From: Oceanimonas smirnovii ATCC BAA-899
Lineage (GTDB): Bacteria > Pseudomonadota > Gammaproteobacteria > Enterobacterales > Aeromonadaceae
Assembly: GCF_000381965.1 (NCBI RefSeq)
Contig: NZ_KB908459.1
Location: 1-64,000 of the forward strand
Direction of reading: 5' to 3'
Length of the DNA stretch: 64,000 nucleotides
Each line of letters starts with the position of its first letter. The stretch's first letter is position 1. Below are positions 1 through 8,188 of the stretch, piece after piece. The position numbers and the translations under genes were made by a program. Below the pieces are notes generated by a model. It saw only the letters and a program-made list of their open reading frames with translations, was not told the origin of the DNA and searched no databases.

Positions 1-148
1 TAAGCGGGAAGCGAGCCTCGAGATGAGTCATCCCTAGGTACTTGATACCTCTAAAGGGCCGTCCGAGACCAGGACGTTGATAGGCAGGGTGTGGAAGCGC
101 TGTGAGGCGTGCAGCTAACCTGTACTAATGACCCGTGCGGCTTAACCA
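1..148 (+). rRNA. rrl: 23S rRNA, 3' end (partial)
   Basis: The window opens inside a 23S rRNA gene. Positions 113-148 carry the characteristic 3' end (GCTAACCTGTACTAATGACC followed by GTGCGGCTTAACC). The 5' part lies outside the window. The 85 bases between here and the 5S gene show no other gene and are presumably processed spacer. Confidence 0.95.
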
Positions 149-233
149 TACAACACCCAAGAAGTGTGAGAGACTTGCGGTCTCGAGAACAAAACAGATT
201 CATCAAAACAGCTTTTTTCGAATTCAAGTTTAA

Positions 234-351
234 TGCCTGGCGGCCATAGCGTTGTGGAACCACCTGATTCCATGCCGAACTCAGGAGTGAAACGCAACCG
301 CGCCGATGATAGTGTGGCAGCTGCCATGTGAAAGTAGGTCACTGCCAGGCA
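234..351 (+). rRNA. rrf: 5S rRNA, first copy
   Basis: This is a 118-nt 5S gene with the usual internal motif CCGAACTCAGGAGTGAAACG. The ends pair as helix I: TGCCTGGCG at the 5' end with TGCCAGGCA at the 3' end, one G-U pair included. It follows the 23S gene directly and precedes tRNA-Thr. It differs from the second copy at three of four pairs in the inner terminal stem and at a few internal bases. Confidence 0.95.
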
Positions 352-360
352 CCCAATTTT

Positions 361-436
361 GCTGATATAGCTCAGTCGGTAGAGCGCACCCTTGGTAAGG
401 GTGAGGTCCCCAGTTCAAATCCGGGTATCAGCACCA
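361..436 (+). tRNA. thrV: tRNA-Thr (anticodon GGT)
   Basis: This is a 76-nt cloverleaf with acceptor stem GCTGATA/TATCAGC, encoded CCA end, D-loop AGCTCAGTCGGTAGAGC, and T-arm loop TTCAAAT. The anticodon stem CACCC/GGGTG frames the loop TTGGTAA, giving anticodon GGT for ACC/ACU codons. It lies between two 5S genes, the arrangement known from the rrnD operon of E. coli (5S, thrV, 5S). Confidence 0.97.
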
Positions 437-441
437 AAATT

Positions 442-559
442 TGTTTGACTGCCATAGCGTTGTGGTACCACCTGATCCCTTGCCGAACTCAGAAGTGAAA
501 CGCAACCGCGCCGATGATAGTGTGGCAGCTGCCATGTGAAAGTAGGTCACAGTCAAACA
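442..559 (+). rRNA. rrf: 5S rRNA, second copy
   Basis: This 118-nt 5S gene follows tRNA-Thr. The core matches the first copy almost throughout, including an identical run from GTGAAACGCAACC through GGTCAC. The terminal helix is different: TGTTTGACT pairs with AGTCAAACA. Each changed base is matched by a change on the other strand, so pairing is preserved and the gene is probably functional. It is the last gene of the rRNA operon. Confidence 0.94.
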
Positions 560-570
560 CTCTATTAGAA

Positions 571-602
571 AAGCCCGATACTGATGTATCGGGCTTTTTT
601 CG
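571..602 (+). terminator. Rho-independent terminator of the rRNA operon
   Basis: The stem AAGCCCGATAC/GTATCGGGCTT has a short TGAT loop and is followed by a run of T. It closes the 23S-5S-tRNA-5S transcript just before cueR. Confidence 0.93.
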
Positions 603-620
603 TTATGGCTGATAATTGGC

Positions 621-651
621 TTGACCTTTACCCAAGGGGAAAGGTTATGGT
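621..651 (+). promoter_or_regulatory. MerR/CueR-type promoter with 19-bp spacer
   Basis: The -35 TTGACC (621-626) and -10 TATGGT (646-651) are separated by 19 bp, the overlong spacing that MerR-family activators correct by distorting DNA. The spacer holds the dyad ACCTTT...AAAGGT (624-645), close to the CueR operator CCTTCC-N7-GGAAGG. It sits 32 bp before the cueR start, so cueR is probably self-regulated. Confidence 0.82.
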
Positions 652-682
652 TGAAACATGTTTAGTGTCTGCGGAGCCAGCC

Positions 683-1096
683 ATGAATATCAGCAAGGTC
701 GCCAGGTTAACCGGCCTGACTGCCAAAACCCTTCGCTATTATGAATCCATTGGTCTTATTCCTGAACCGGAACGGGCAGATAACGGTTATCGCAGTTATA
801 ACGACAGCCTGCTGCGTCGTATTCGTTTTATCAAAAATGCCCGGGAAGCCGGTTTTAACCTTGATGAGTGCCGGGAACTGTTGATACTGCATGATAATGA
901 ATGCAGAACCAGCGCAGAGGTAAAAGCGCTGACCTTGGCTAAAATCGCTGAACTTGAACAGCGGATTGCTCAGATGCAACAACTTCTGCAGGGTTTACGC
1001 TGTTTGGCTGATCAATGTCATGGAGATCAGCAACCAGAATGCCCTATCATGGAAGCACTGGATGGATACAAGGAAGTCCGTTCAATAGAAAAGTGA
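683..1096 (+). CDS. cueR: Cu(I)-responsive MerR-family regulator CueR
   Basis: This encodes a 137-residue copper-sensing transcription activator. The N-terminal winged HTH begins MNISKVARLTGLTAKTLRYY and is followed by a long dimerisation helix (about 80-107). The metal loop has Cys112 and Cys120 spaced as CHGDQQPEC, and Ser77 is present. That combination marks monovalent Cu/Ag/Au sensors of the CueR type and matches E. coli CueR numbering. I chose ATG 683, which has GGAG upstream; an in-frame ATG at 584 lies inside the rRNA terminator and is not credible. No copA or cueO is adjacent, so its other targets lie outside the window. Confidence 0.9.
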   Translation: MNISKVARLTGLTAKTLRYYESIGLIPEPERADNGYRSYNDSLLRRIRFIKNAREAGFNLDECRELLILHDNECRTSAEVKALTLAKIAELEQRIAQMQQLLQGLRCLADQCHGDQQPECPIMEALDGYKEVRSIEK

Positions 1097-1225
1097 TCCC
1101 GGTCACCTTTTAGCCTTCGTTTTTGACGCAAAATGCGCCATAAGTAGCATTTTATCTGCATGTTAACAAGGGGTTACATCTTGTGGCAGATCCAGACAAC
1201 AACTGAAGCAACGATGTGAGCAGCA

Positions 1226-2644
1226 ATGACTGATAAAAAAAGCAGAATTGACGTTAAAGACGTCACTCCCAAAAAACGTTCTCACCGACCAGCTGATGAC
1301 GGTCATATTTATGTCAGGGCACAAACCGGTAAATGGCAGCGTGTGCGCAAGCAGATGGGCTGGCTGTTGATGCTGGTGTTCCTGGTAGGACCCTGGATTC
1401 AGTGGAATGGCAGTCAGGCAATATTGCTGGATGTAGAGCAGCAGCGATTCCATATTTTTGGAACTACGCTATGGCCGCAGGATCTCACTCTGTTGGCGTT
1501 GCTGTTTATGATAGCTGCCTTCGGTCTGTTCTTTATGACTACTTTTCTTGGCCGGGTCTGGTGCGGTTATCTGTGTCCGCAAACGGTATGGACTTTTATC
1601 TTTATCTGGTTTGAAGAAAAGTTTGAAGGCAGCGCCAATAAACGTCGTCAGCTCGACAAGGCACCCTGGAGCTTTAACAAAATCTGGCGCAAGGCTGCCA
1701 AACACACTGGCTGGCTGGCAGTATCGCTGCTTACTGGTTTCACCTTTATTGCCTACTTTGTGCCGGCTCAGGAGCTGGCATGGGGGCTGCTCACCTTTTC
1801 CGCCAGCTTTTGGGTAGGATTCTGGGTGCTGTTCTTTGCTTTTTGTACCTATGGTAATGCGGGCTTTATGCGCACCATTATGTGTACTCATATGTGCCCG
1901 TATGCTCGTTTTCAGTCAGCCATGTTTGATAAAGACACCTTTATTGTCAGCTATGATGCTGAACGTGGCGAAAACCGGGGCCCGCGTCCACGCAAGAAGG
2001 ATCCTAAAGAGCTGGGCCTGGGAGACTGCATTGATTGTGATATGTGTGTGCAGGTATGTCCGTCGGGTATCGATATTCGTGATGGCCTGCAATATGAATG
2101 TATCAACTGTGGTGCCTGTATCGATGCTTGTGATCAGACCATGGAGCGGATGGGCTATGAGCCGGGTCTTATCAGCTACACCACAGAGCATAAGCTTAAG
2201 CATAAAGAAACTCATGTAGCCAGGCCCAAGCTGATTGGCTACGGCGTTGTTATGCTTATCATGCTTTCTGCCTTTGCGTTTATGGCTACCCGCATCATGC
2301 CCATGGGGCTGGAAGTGATTCGTGACCGAAATCAGCTTTACCGTGAAACGTCGGAAGGGCTGATTGAAAACACCTATACGCTCAAACTGCTCAACAAGAC
2401 ACTTGAGCCTGCTACTTATCAGCTTAGCGTGGAAGGCATGGACGAGATTGACTGGATTGGCCCGACTGAAGTCAGTATTGAAGGCGGTGAAGTGATGAGC
2501 CTGCCAGTCAGCCTGTCTGTTGACCCTTATCTGCTCGACGCACCGGTGAGAGACATTACCTTTGTGATGAGTCGCAAAAATGCTGATGAAAGTGACAGCA
2601 AATCATCTGTGCGCACCGAGAGTAAGTTCTTTAACGAGTTCTGA
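1226..2644 (+). CDS. ccoG: cbb3 cytochrome oxidase accessory protein CcoG (RdxA/FixG family)
   Basis: This is a 472-residue membrane protein with polyferredoxin-type Fe-S motifs. It has transmembrane segments near residues 38-60, 85-110, 165-190, 195-215 and 330-350, and a first cysteine pair in CGYLCPQTVW. Two [4Fe-4S] motifs follow (GDCIDCDMCVQVCP and YECINCGACIDACD). The C-terminal third is an Ig-like periplasmic domain. The family is linked to copper reduction for assembly of cbb3-type oxidase. CcoNOPQ/ccoSI genes are not next to it, but cueR upstream shares the copper theme. A terminator follows directly, so it is probably transcribed alone or with cueR. Confidence 0.93.
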   Translation: MTDKKSRIDVKDVTPKKRSHRPADDGHIYVRAQTGKWQRVRKQMGWLLMLVFLVGPWIQWNGSQAILLDVEQQRFHIFGTTLWPQDLTLLALLFMIAAFGLFFMTTFLGRVWCGYLCPQTVWTFIFIWFEEKFEGSANKRRQLDKAPWSFNKIWRKAAKHTGWLAVSLLTGFTFIAYFVPAQELAWGLLTFSASFWVGFWVLFFAFCTYGNAGFMRTIMCTHMCPYARFQSAMFDKDTFIVSYDAERGENRGPRPRKKDPKELGLGDCIDCDMCVQVCPSGIDIRDGLQYECINCGACIDACDQTMERMGYEPGLISYTTEHKLKHKETHVARPKLIGYGVVMLIMLSAFAFMATRIMPMGLEVIRDRNQLYRETSEGLIENTYTLKLLNKTLEPATYQLSVEGMDEIDWIGPTEVSIEGGEVMSLPVSLSVDPYLLDAPVRDITFVMSRKNADESDSKSSVRTESKFFNEF

Positions 2645-2665
2645 TGATTTATGCATGCTAGAGTA

Positions 2666-2692
2666 AGCCGCAGCAGGTCTGCGGCTTTTTTT
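2666..2692 (+). terminator. Rho-independent terminator after ccoG
   Basis: Stem AGCCGCAG/CTGCGGCT with loop CAGGT, followed by T7. It separates ccoG from srkA, whose start is only 12 bases further on. Confidence 0.92.
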
Positions 2693-2703
2693 ATGGGAGT
2701 ATT

Positions 2704-3672
2704 ATGGATTATTACCAACTGACCCCGGATGTAATAGATGAAGCGCTGGCGAGCGCAGGCATTTATGTGGATCGTGGCCTGATGGCACTGAACAGTTATG
2801 AAAATCGGGTTTATCGTTTTCAGTCGGAAAACGACGGTATTCTGGTGGCCAAGTTCTATCGGCCTGAACGCTGGAGCCGTGAGCAGATTGAGCAGGAACT
2901 CGACTTTGTTACTGCCGCTGCAGCGCAAGGTGTTCAGGTGGCAGAGCCGCTGCAACGGAATGGAGTGTGCCTGTTTGAGTTTGGTGGTCTTTTGTTTTCG
3001 GTATGGAAGTCGGTACCGGCCCGTGCCTTTGAACAGGATAGCCTGGATCAGCTGGAAGCCCTGGGAGAGCAGCTGGCTCGCCTGCATTTGGTGGGAGAAA
3101 GCCATTCCTTAAGCCTGCGGCCTGGTATCGCACCAGAGGCAGAGTTATCAAAAGCCCGCAACATACTGGAGCGGCATGCGGTGATTCCTGCTCGCCTTCA
3201 GCATCGCTTCTTTGATGCGCTGACGTCTCTTGGCCGCGGAATTATTGAGTATTATCAGCCCAAAGAGCTGACAGGGCTGCACGGTGACTGCCATGCCGGC
3301 AATTTGCTATGGAATAACGGCCCTTGGCTGCTGGATTTTGATGACTGCCGGCGTGGCCCGGCAGTGCAGGATTTATGGATGATGCTGAGTGGGGACAGAC
3401 AAGAGCAATTGTTACAGCTTGACACCCTGCTCGCCGGTTATGAAACAGTACGTTCATTTAAATCTGCAGAACTTGCCCTGATAGAGCCGCTACGGGGGTT
3501 GCGTATGGTTAATTATATGGCCTGGCTGGCGTTACGCTGGAGCGACCCGGCATTTCCGGCAGCCTTTCCCTGGTTTAATACTGAAGAGTACTGGCAGCAG
3601 CAAATCACAGCTCTTAATGAACAAGCGGAAAGTCTCACGGCTCCGCCATTATCCTTGACCTTGTGGGACTGA
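2704..3672 (+). CDS. srkA: stress response kinase SrkA (YihE family)
   Basis: This encodes a 322-residue protein kinase of the APH/choline-kinase fold. The catalytic loop reads HGDCHAGNLLW (Asp about 195) and the metal-binding motif LDFDD is at about 211-214. In E. coli SrkA protects cells from MazEF-linked death under stress and is the first gene of a srkA-dsbA operon. The same order is present here with 41 bp between the genes. ATG 2704 lies just after the ccoG terminator, so the promoter must overlap or lie within the terminator region. Confidence 0.93.
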   Translation: MDYYQLTPDVIDEALASAGIYVDRGLMALNSYENRVYRFQSENDGILVAKFYRPERWSREQIEQELDFVTAAAAQGVQVAEPLQRNGVCLFEFGGLLFSVWKSVPARAFEQDSLDQLEALGEQLARLHLVGESHSLSLRPGIAPEAELSKARNILERHAVIPARLQHRFFDALTSLGRGIIEYYQPKELTGLHGDCHAGNLLWNNGPWLLDFDDCRRGPAVQDLWMMLSGDRQEQLLQLDTLLAGYETVRSFKSAELALIEPLRGLRMVNYMAWLALRWSDPAFPAAFPWFNTEEYWQQQITALNEQAESLTAPPLSLTLWD

Positions 3673-3713
3673 TTACTTAATTTTAAGCTGTCTGACATAA
3701 ACAGGACTACCTG

Positions 3714-4316
3714 ATGAAAAAGTTGATTTTTGCCTTTATTGCCATGTTTTTTGTGCCCGTGACCCAGGCTGCTTCCGAATTTAAGGAAGGGGTCGAGTAC
3801 ACAGTGGTCAGTGAAATCGCCAGTAGTAAGCGGGAAGTGACAGAGTTTTTCTCTTATATCTGTCCTCACTGCTATAGTTTTCAGCCATTGATGCAGCAAC
3901 TGGAAGAGCGGGTACCTGAAGCTGAAATAAATAAAGTACCAGTAGGCTTTCTCGGAAAGGAACTGGGACCGGTATTACAGCGTGCCTATGGAGCTGCCAA
4001 GCTGCTTAAGGTGGAAGATAAGCTGACTCCTGTGATGTTCGATCGTATTCATCGCCAGAAAAAAGTGCCCGGCTCCATCAATGATGTAAAAGAGGTATTC
4101 GTGGCCAATGGCGTAGATGCCAAGGATTTTGACGGTGTTATTAACAGCTTTGCCCTGAATGGCATGATTGCTAAATACGACCGGCAGACGGAACAGTTTA
4201 ATATTCGAGGTACTCCCACCTTAATTGTGCGTGGCAAATACCAGCTGAATATGAGTGAGATTGGCTCGGAAGACAGGTTTTACCGGGTTGTTGAATATCT
4301 GCTCTCCGCTGACTGA
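3714..4316 (+). CDS. dsbA: periplasmic thiol:disulfide interchange protein DsbA
   Basis: This is a 200-residue thioredoxin-fold oxidase that introduces disulfides into secreted proteins. A signal peptide (residues 1-19, ending VTQA) is followed by the active-site CPHC (Cys50-Cys53). The cis-Pro loop RGTPTLIV and the helical insertion typical of DsbA are present. The length matches the family (about 208 in E. coli). It follows srkA as in enterics and is closed by a strong terminator. Confidence 0.95.
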   Translation: MKKLIFAFIAMFFVPVTQAASEFKEGVEYTVVSEIASSKREVTEFFSYICPHCYSFQPLMQQLEERVPEAEINKVPVGFLGKELGPVLQRAYGAAKLLKVEDKLTPVMFDRIHRQKKVPGSINDVKEVFVANGVDAKDFDGVINSFALNGMIAKYDRQTEQFNIRGTPTLIVRGKYQLNMSEIGSEDRFYRVVEYLLSAD

Positions 4317-4338
4317 TACTGCCATCACTCAGTAACGG

Positions 4339-4363
4339 CGGCCGGTTATTACCGGCCGTTTTT
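4339..4363 (+). terminator. Rho-independent terminator after dsbA
   Basis: Stem CGGCCGGT/ACCGGCCG with loop TATT and a T5 tail. It lies between the convergent dsbA and comM genes. Confidence 0.92.
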
Positions 4364-4373
4364 GTACCAGAGG

Positions 4374-5885
4374 TTACTGACGAAGTCTTGTCAGTAACCG
4401 ATCCATGGCACGATAGCCCAGCGCTTCCATCAGGTGTTCTCGACCAATATGGCTATCACCGGCCAAATCGGCAATGGTGCGGGCAACCCTGATGAGCTTA
4501 TGCCATGCGCGAATAGACAGCTTCATGTGTTGCAGTGCCTGTTCCAGAAATTCTGCATCACTGGCCGCTAATGGGCACAGCTTGTCCAGTTCAGCGGCAC
4601 TCAGGCGTGCATTGGGTTTGCCCGCTCTTTGCTGTTGCCGCTCTCGGGCCGCCAGCACGCGAGCTCGTACCTTGGCTGAGCGTTCTGACTTTTGCCGGGG
4701 CCGGCTCAGCTCTCCGGGTGGCAGCAGAGGGAGCTCTACCGACAGATCAAAGCGATCAACAAAGGGGCCGGAGATTTTGCCGAGATAGCGCAAAATCTGC
4801 TCCGGTGAGCTGCGGCTCAGCCCGTCCTGATAATGGCCGCAGGGGCTGGGATTCATGGCACCAATCAACTGAAAACGAGCAGGAAAAGTGACACTGTGAG
4901 CAGCCCGGGAAATACTGATATTGCCGGTTTCCAATGGCTCGCGCAGCGCATCCAGCACCCGGCGTTCAAACTCGGTCAGCTCATCAAGAAACAGCACGCC
5001 ATGGTGGGCCAGAGAGATCTCTCCCGGTTTTGGGTAACTGCCTCCGCCTACCAGGGCTGCAGCTGAAGAAGAATGATGAGGCTGACGAAACGGCCGCTGC
5101 CGCCAGCGTTCAGGATCCAGTGGCTGACCACTGATGGAGCGAACAGCGGCGGCTTCCAGCGCCTCGGCTTCTGTCATGGGGGGCAGTAAATCTGATAACC
5201 GGCTGGCAAGCATGCTTTTACCGGTGCCGGGTGGCCCCAAAAATAACAGGTTGTGCTCACCGGCGGCAGCAATTTCCAGCGCCCGTTTGCCTGTTTCCTG
5301 GCCGATCACATCACTTAAACAGGTATTGCCGGCATGTTCGGTACAGATAACCGGCTCGGGATGTACTAGCTCTCCCTCCTGCTGCAGCCAGGCGGTAATG
5401 TTAAGCAGATGCCCTGCCAGCAAAGCTGGGCATGGAGTAAGCAGGCCGGCTTCGGGACCGTTGGCTGCAGGAATGATCAGTCTTCTGTCACTGTCTCTGG
5501 CGGCCAGTACGGCAGGCAAGACACCCTTGATACCACGTAATTCACCGGTCAGTGCCAGTTCACCAAGAAATTCCAGACCATCGAGGGAAGAATCGGGAAT
5601 TTGCTCCGAGGCCGCGAGAATGGCCATGGCGATAGGCAGATCAAAACGGCCACCATCCTTGGGCAGGTCTGCTGGTGCCAGATTAACGGTAATACGCCGG
5701 GCTGGGAACTCAAAGCCAGCATTAATCAGTGCACTGCGTACACGATCTCTGGCTTCCTTTACCGTGGTTTCCGGTAAGCCCACTATGTTGAAAGCCGGCA
5801 AACCATTGGCCAAATGAGCTTCAACCGTAACCAGTGGTGCGGATACTCCCAAACTGGCCCGGGCAAACACAACCGCAAGAGACAT
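4374..5885 (-). CDS. comM: YifB/ComM-type Mg-chelatase-like AAA+ ATPase
   Basis: This 503-residue protein has an N-terminal Lon-like domain (about 1-175, beginning MSLAVVFARASLGV) and an AAA+ domain with Walker A GPPGTGKS and Walker B GVLFLDEL. A C-terminal Mg-chelatase subunit domain follows. ComM homologues act as hexameric branch-migration helicases that help integrate DNA during natural transformation; that function is inferred from the family. It is transcribed toward dsbA and diverges from the ilv leader region. Confidence 0.93.
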   Translation of the reverse strand: MSLAVVFARASLGVSAPLVTVEAHLANGLPAFNIVGLPETTVKEARDRVRSALINAGFEFPARRITVNLAPADLPKDGGRFDLPIAMAILAASEQIPDSSLDGLEFLGELALTGELRGIKGVLPAVLAARDSDRRLIIPAANGPEAGLLTPCPALLAGHLLNITAWLQQEGELVHPEPVICTEHAGNTCLSDVIGQETGKRALEIAAAGEHNLLFLGPPGTGKSMLASRLSDLLPPMTEAEALEAAAVRSISGQPLDPERWRQRPFRQPHHSSSAAALVGGGSYPKPGEISLAHHGVLFLDELTEFERRVLDALREPLETGNISISRAAHSVTFPARFQLIGAMNPSPCGHYQDGLSRSSPEQILRYLGKISGPFVDRFDLSVELPLLPPGELSRPRQKSERSAKVRARVLAARERQQQRAGKPNARLSAAELDKLCPLAASDAEFLEQALQHMKLSIRAWHKLIRVARTIADLAGDSHIGREHLMEALGYRAMDRLLTRLRQ

Positions 5886-5999
5886 GGCAAATTCCTTGGT
5901 TTTATATTTTGCCTTTGAATTAATGTATGGTTTTTTAAACTGGTTATGACGAAGCTTTAATCAGCATTTTTTGTGATCCTTATTCAATAAAGTCTTGTG

Positions 6000-6014
6000 T
6001 AGTGTAGAACACTA
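6000..6014. promoter_or_regulatory. 15-bp perfect palindrome upstream of ilvL
   Basis: TAGTGTAGAACACTA is a perfect dyad with a 3-bp centre, 66 bp before the leader peptide start. A second inverted repeat, TAGAAC (6005-6010) with GTTCTA (6020-6025), overlaps it. Its position in the promoter region of the ilv operon suggests an operator. I do not recognise the regulator, and no convincing -35/-10 pair can be assigned nearby. Confidence 0.4.
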
Positions 6015-6079
6015 TGCTAGTTCTATAGGCCTAACGCGCCGAGAGCCTCGGCAAGCAGCAATTATTTTAGGTTGGTTTT

Positions 6080-6175
6080 ATGAATTCCATCGTGCGTTTT
6101 GTCAGCATTATTGTGGTCCTAGTGGTGATTATTAAATCTCCGCTCGGGGCACTGTGGACTGACGAAAGCCGATAA
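6080..6175 (+). CDS. ilvL: ilv operon leader peptide IlvL
   Basis: This short reading frame encodes 31 residues, beginning [20 protein letters not shown]. Residues 4-18 are almost all Ile, Val and Leu, the three amino acids whose charged tRNAs control ilvGMEDA attenuation in enterics. It starts 105 bases after the upstream palindrome and is followed after 18 bases by a strong intrinsic terminator. The sequence differs from E. coli IlvL, but composition, length and position are as expected. Ribosome stalling on these codons would favour an antiterminator fold and read-through into ilvG. Confidence 0.9.
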   Translation: MNSIVRFVSIIVVLVVIIKSPLGALWTDESR

Positions 6176-6193
6176 CCGGCCAGCAGAAAACAC

Positions 6194-6225
6194 AAACCCT
6201 CGAGCAAGCTCGGGGGTTTTTTTTT
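6194..6225 (+). terminator. attenuator of the ilv operon
   Basis: Stem AAACCCTCGAGC/GCTCGGGGGTTT (one G-T pair) with a 2-base AA turn, followed by T9. It lies between ilvL and ilvG. Together with the Ile/Val/Leu-rich leader peptide this is a classical amino-acid attenuator. Confidence 0.92.
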
Positions 6226-6270
6226 ATAAAAACTTTGGCAGCAACCAGTAATACAGGGACAGAAAATCAC

Positions 6271-7920
6271 ATGAATGGCTCACAGTACATTGTCCAGGCA
6301 CTGAAACAACAAGGGGTAACCCAGATCTTCGGCTATCCCGGCGGGGCCATCATGCCGCTCTATGATGCCCTCTATGACGGCGGCGTGGAGCATCTGCTGT
6401 GCCGGCATGAGCAGGCCGCCGCCCTGGGCGCTGTGGGCTATGCCAGAGCCAGTGGTCAGGTAGGTGTGTGCATGGCCACCTCCGGTCCCGGCGCCACCAA
6501 CCTGATCACTGGTCTGGCCGACGCCATGCTTGACTCCATTCCGGTAGTAGCCATTACCGGTCAGGTGCCCATGGCGGCGATCGGTACTGATGCCTTTCAG
6601 GAAGTGGATGTGCTGGGCATGTCACTGTCCTGCACCAAACATTCCTATCTGGTGGAAAACGTGGAAGATCTGGGCGATATCATCGCCGAAGCCTTTGAAG
6701 TGGCCCGTTCCGGCCGGCCAGGTCCGGTATTGATTGATGTGCCCAAAAACGTACAAGTTGCCCTGGTTGAGCCGCGTCCCACCATACCCTGCACCACAGC
6801 CCCCAACGCTCTTGATGAGGCTGCGCTGACCAAAGCCAGGGCCATGCTGGCCGAAGCACGCCAGCCGGTCCTTTACGTTGGTGGTGGCGTTGGCATGGGA
6901 CATGCCGAGGCAGAATTACGTGCTTTTGCCGAGCAAAGCGGTATTCCGGCGGTAACCACCCTAAAGGGAATTGGCACGCTGAATCCCGACCACGAGCAGT
7001 TTTTGGGCATGCTGGGCATGCACGGAACAAAAGCAGCCAATCTGGCTGTTCAGCAGAGTGATCTGCTGATTGTAGTCGGTGCCCGTTTTGATGACAGAGT
7101 GACCGGTAAGCTGGATGCCTTTGCGGTTAACGCCAAGGTGATTCATCTGGATAAAGACGCCGCCGAGTTCGGCAAGGTGCGTCAGGCTCAGGTGGGTATT
7201 AACGCCGAGCTGAAAGAAGTACTGCCGCTGCTTACCGGTGAGCGCCTGGCCATCGATCCCTGGCGCGAACACTGCAAGGCACTCAAGGCCGAGCATCAGT
7301 GGCGTTACGATCATCCGGGTGAGGCTATCTATGCGCCGCTCATGCTCAAGCAACTGAGTGATGCCCTGGAAGACACCGCCATGGTCAGCTGTGACGTGGG
7401 TCAGCACCAGATGTGGGTGGCTCAGCACATGCGCTTTACCAGCCCGCGCAACCACCTCAGCAGTGCCGGCCTGGGCACCATGGGTTTTGGCCTGCCTGCG
7501 GCCATCGGTGCCAAGCTGGCCCGCCCCGGGCATGAGTCGGTACTGGTGTCCGGCGACGGCTCCTTCATGATGAACGTGCAGGAGCTGGGCACCCTCAAGC
7601 GTGCTCAGCTGCCGGTAAAAATGGTGCTGCTCGACAACCAGCGCCTGGGCATGGTGCGCCAGTGGCAGGAGTTGTTCTTTGACGGCCGCTTCAGTGAAAC
7701 CATTCTCACCGACAACCCGGATTTTGTGGCCATGGCTGCCGCCTTTGGCATTCCGGGCGAAACCATAACCCGCAAGGAGCAGGTGCAGCCCGCCATCGCG
7801 CGCATGCTGCAGGCCGACACTGCCTATCTGTTACATGTGCGGATTTCAGAGGAAGAGAACGTCTGGCCCCTGGTGCCGCCGGGCGTTGCCAACGATCAGA
7901 TGATGGAGAAAAAAGCATGA
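6271..7920 (+). CDS. ilvG: acetolactate synthase II large subunit
   Basis: This 549-residue thiamine-diphosphate enzyme condenses pyruvate or 2-oxobutyrate to acetohydroxy acids, the first shared step of Ile and Val synthesis. It shows the ThDP N-terminal domain ([13 protein letters not shown], Glu in RHEQ), the central FAD-type domain, and the C-terminal ThDP motif GDGSFMMN...[12 protein letters not shown] 6271 gives the MNGSQ start typical of IlvG; an in-frame codon 36 bases upstream lies in the attenuator tail. The gene is intact, unlike the frameshifted ilvG of E. coli K-12. It overlaps ilvM by 4 bp (ATGA). Confidence 0.96.
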   Translation: MNGSQYIVQALKQQGVTQIFGYPGGAIMPLYDALYDGGVEHLLCRHEQAAALGAVGYARASGQVGVCMATSGPGATNLITGLADAMLDSIPVVAITGQVPMAAIGTDAFQEVDVLGMSLSCTKHSYLVENVEDLGDIIAEAFEVARSGRPGPVLIDVPKNVQVALVEPRPTIPCTTAPNALDEAALTKARAMLAEARQPVLYVGGGVGMGHAEAELRAFAEQSGIPAVTTLKGIGTLNPDHEQFLGMLGMHGTKAANLAVQQSDLLIVVGARFDDRVTGKLDAFAVNAKVIHLDKDAAEFGKVRQAQVGINAELKEVLPLLTGERLAIDPWREHCKALKAEHQWRYDHPGEAIYAPLMLKQLSDALEDTAMVSCDVGQHQMWVAQHMRFTSPRNHLSSAGLGTMGFGLPAAIGAKLARPGHESVLVSGDGSFMMNVQELGTLKRAQLPVKMVLLDNQRLGMVRQWQELFFDGRFSETILTDNPDFVAMAAAFGIPGETITRKEQVQPAIARMLQADTAYLLHVRISEEENVWPLVPPGVANDQMMEKKA

Positions 7921-8177
7921 ACCAGCATAATTTGCAGATAGAAGCCCAGTTTCGTCCGGAAGTGCTTGAGCGAGTGCTGCGCATGACCCGCCACCGTGGC
8001 TTTCGGGTGGATGACATGGAAATGTCCACCTCTGCCGATTGTCAGAATCTGAACATCAGAGTCACTGTCAGCAGTGAGCGTCCTATTCAGCTGCTGAGCA
8101 ATCAGCTTGAAAAGCTGATGAATGTGACCCGTGTAGAAGCATTCTGCATGGAGCAACCGCTGAAACAAACGGCCTGA
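7917..8177 (+). CDS. ilvM: acetolactate synthase II small (regulatory) subunit
   Basis: This 86-residue single ACT-domain protein has the length of E. coli IlvM (87). It starts inside the ilvG stop (ATGA), so translation is coupled and subunit ratio is probably set that way. The ACT fold is visible as the alternating pattern from [20 protein letters not shown] to the end. In E. coli the IlvGM enzyme is valine-resistant; whether that holds here cannot be read from sequence. Confidence 0.93.
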   Translation: MNQHNLQIEAQFRPEVLERVLRMTRHRGFRVDDMEMSTSADCQNLNIRVTVSSERPIQLLSNQLEKLMNVTRVEAFCMEQPLKQTA

Positions 8178-8188
8178 GGAAAACAATA

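Noticed and set aside
584-682. Possible N-terminal extension of cueR from ATG 584
   Set aside because: It starts within the rRNA operon terminator and crosses the cueR promoter; ATG 683 gives the family's exact Cys112/Cys120 numbering.
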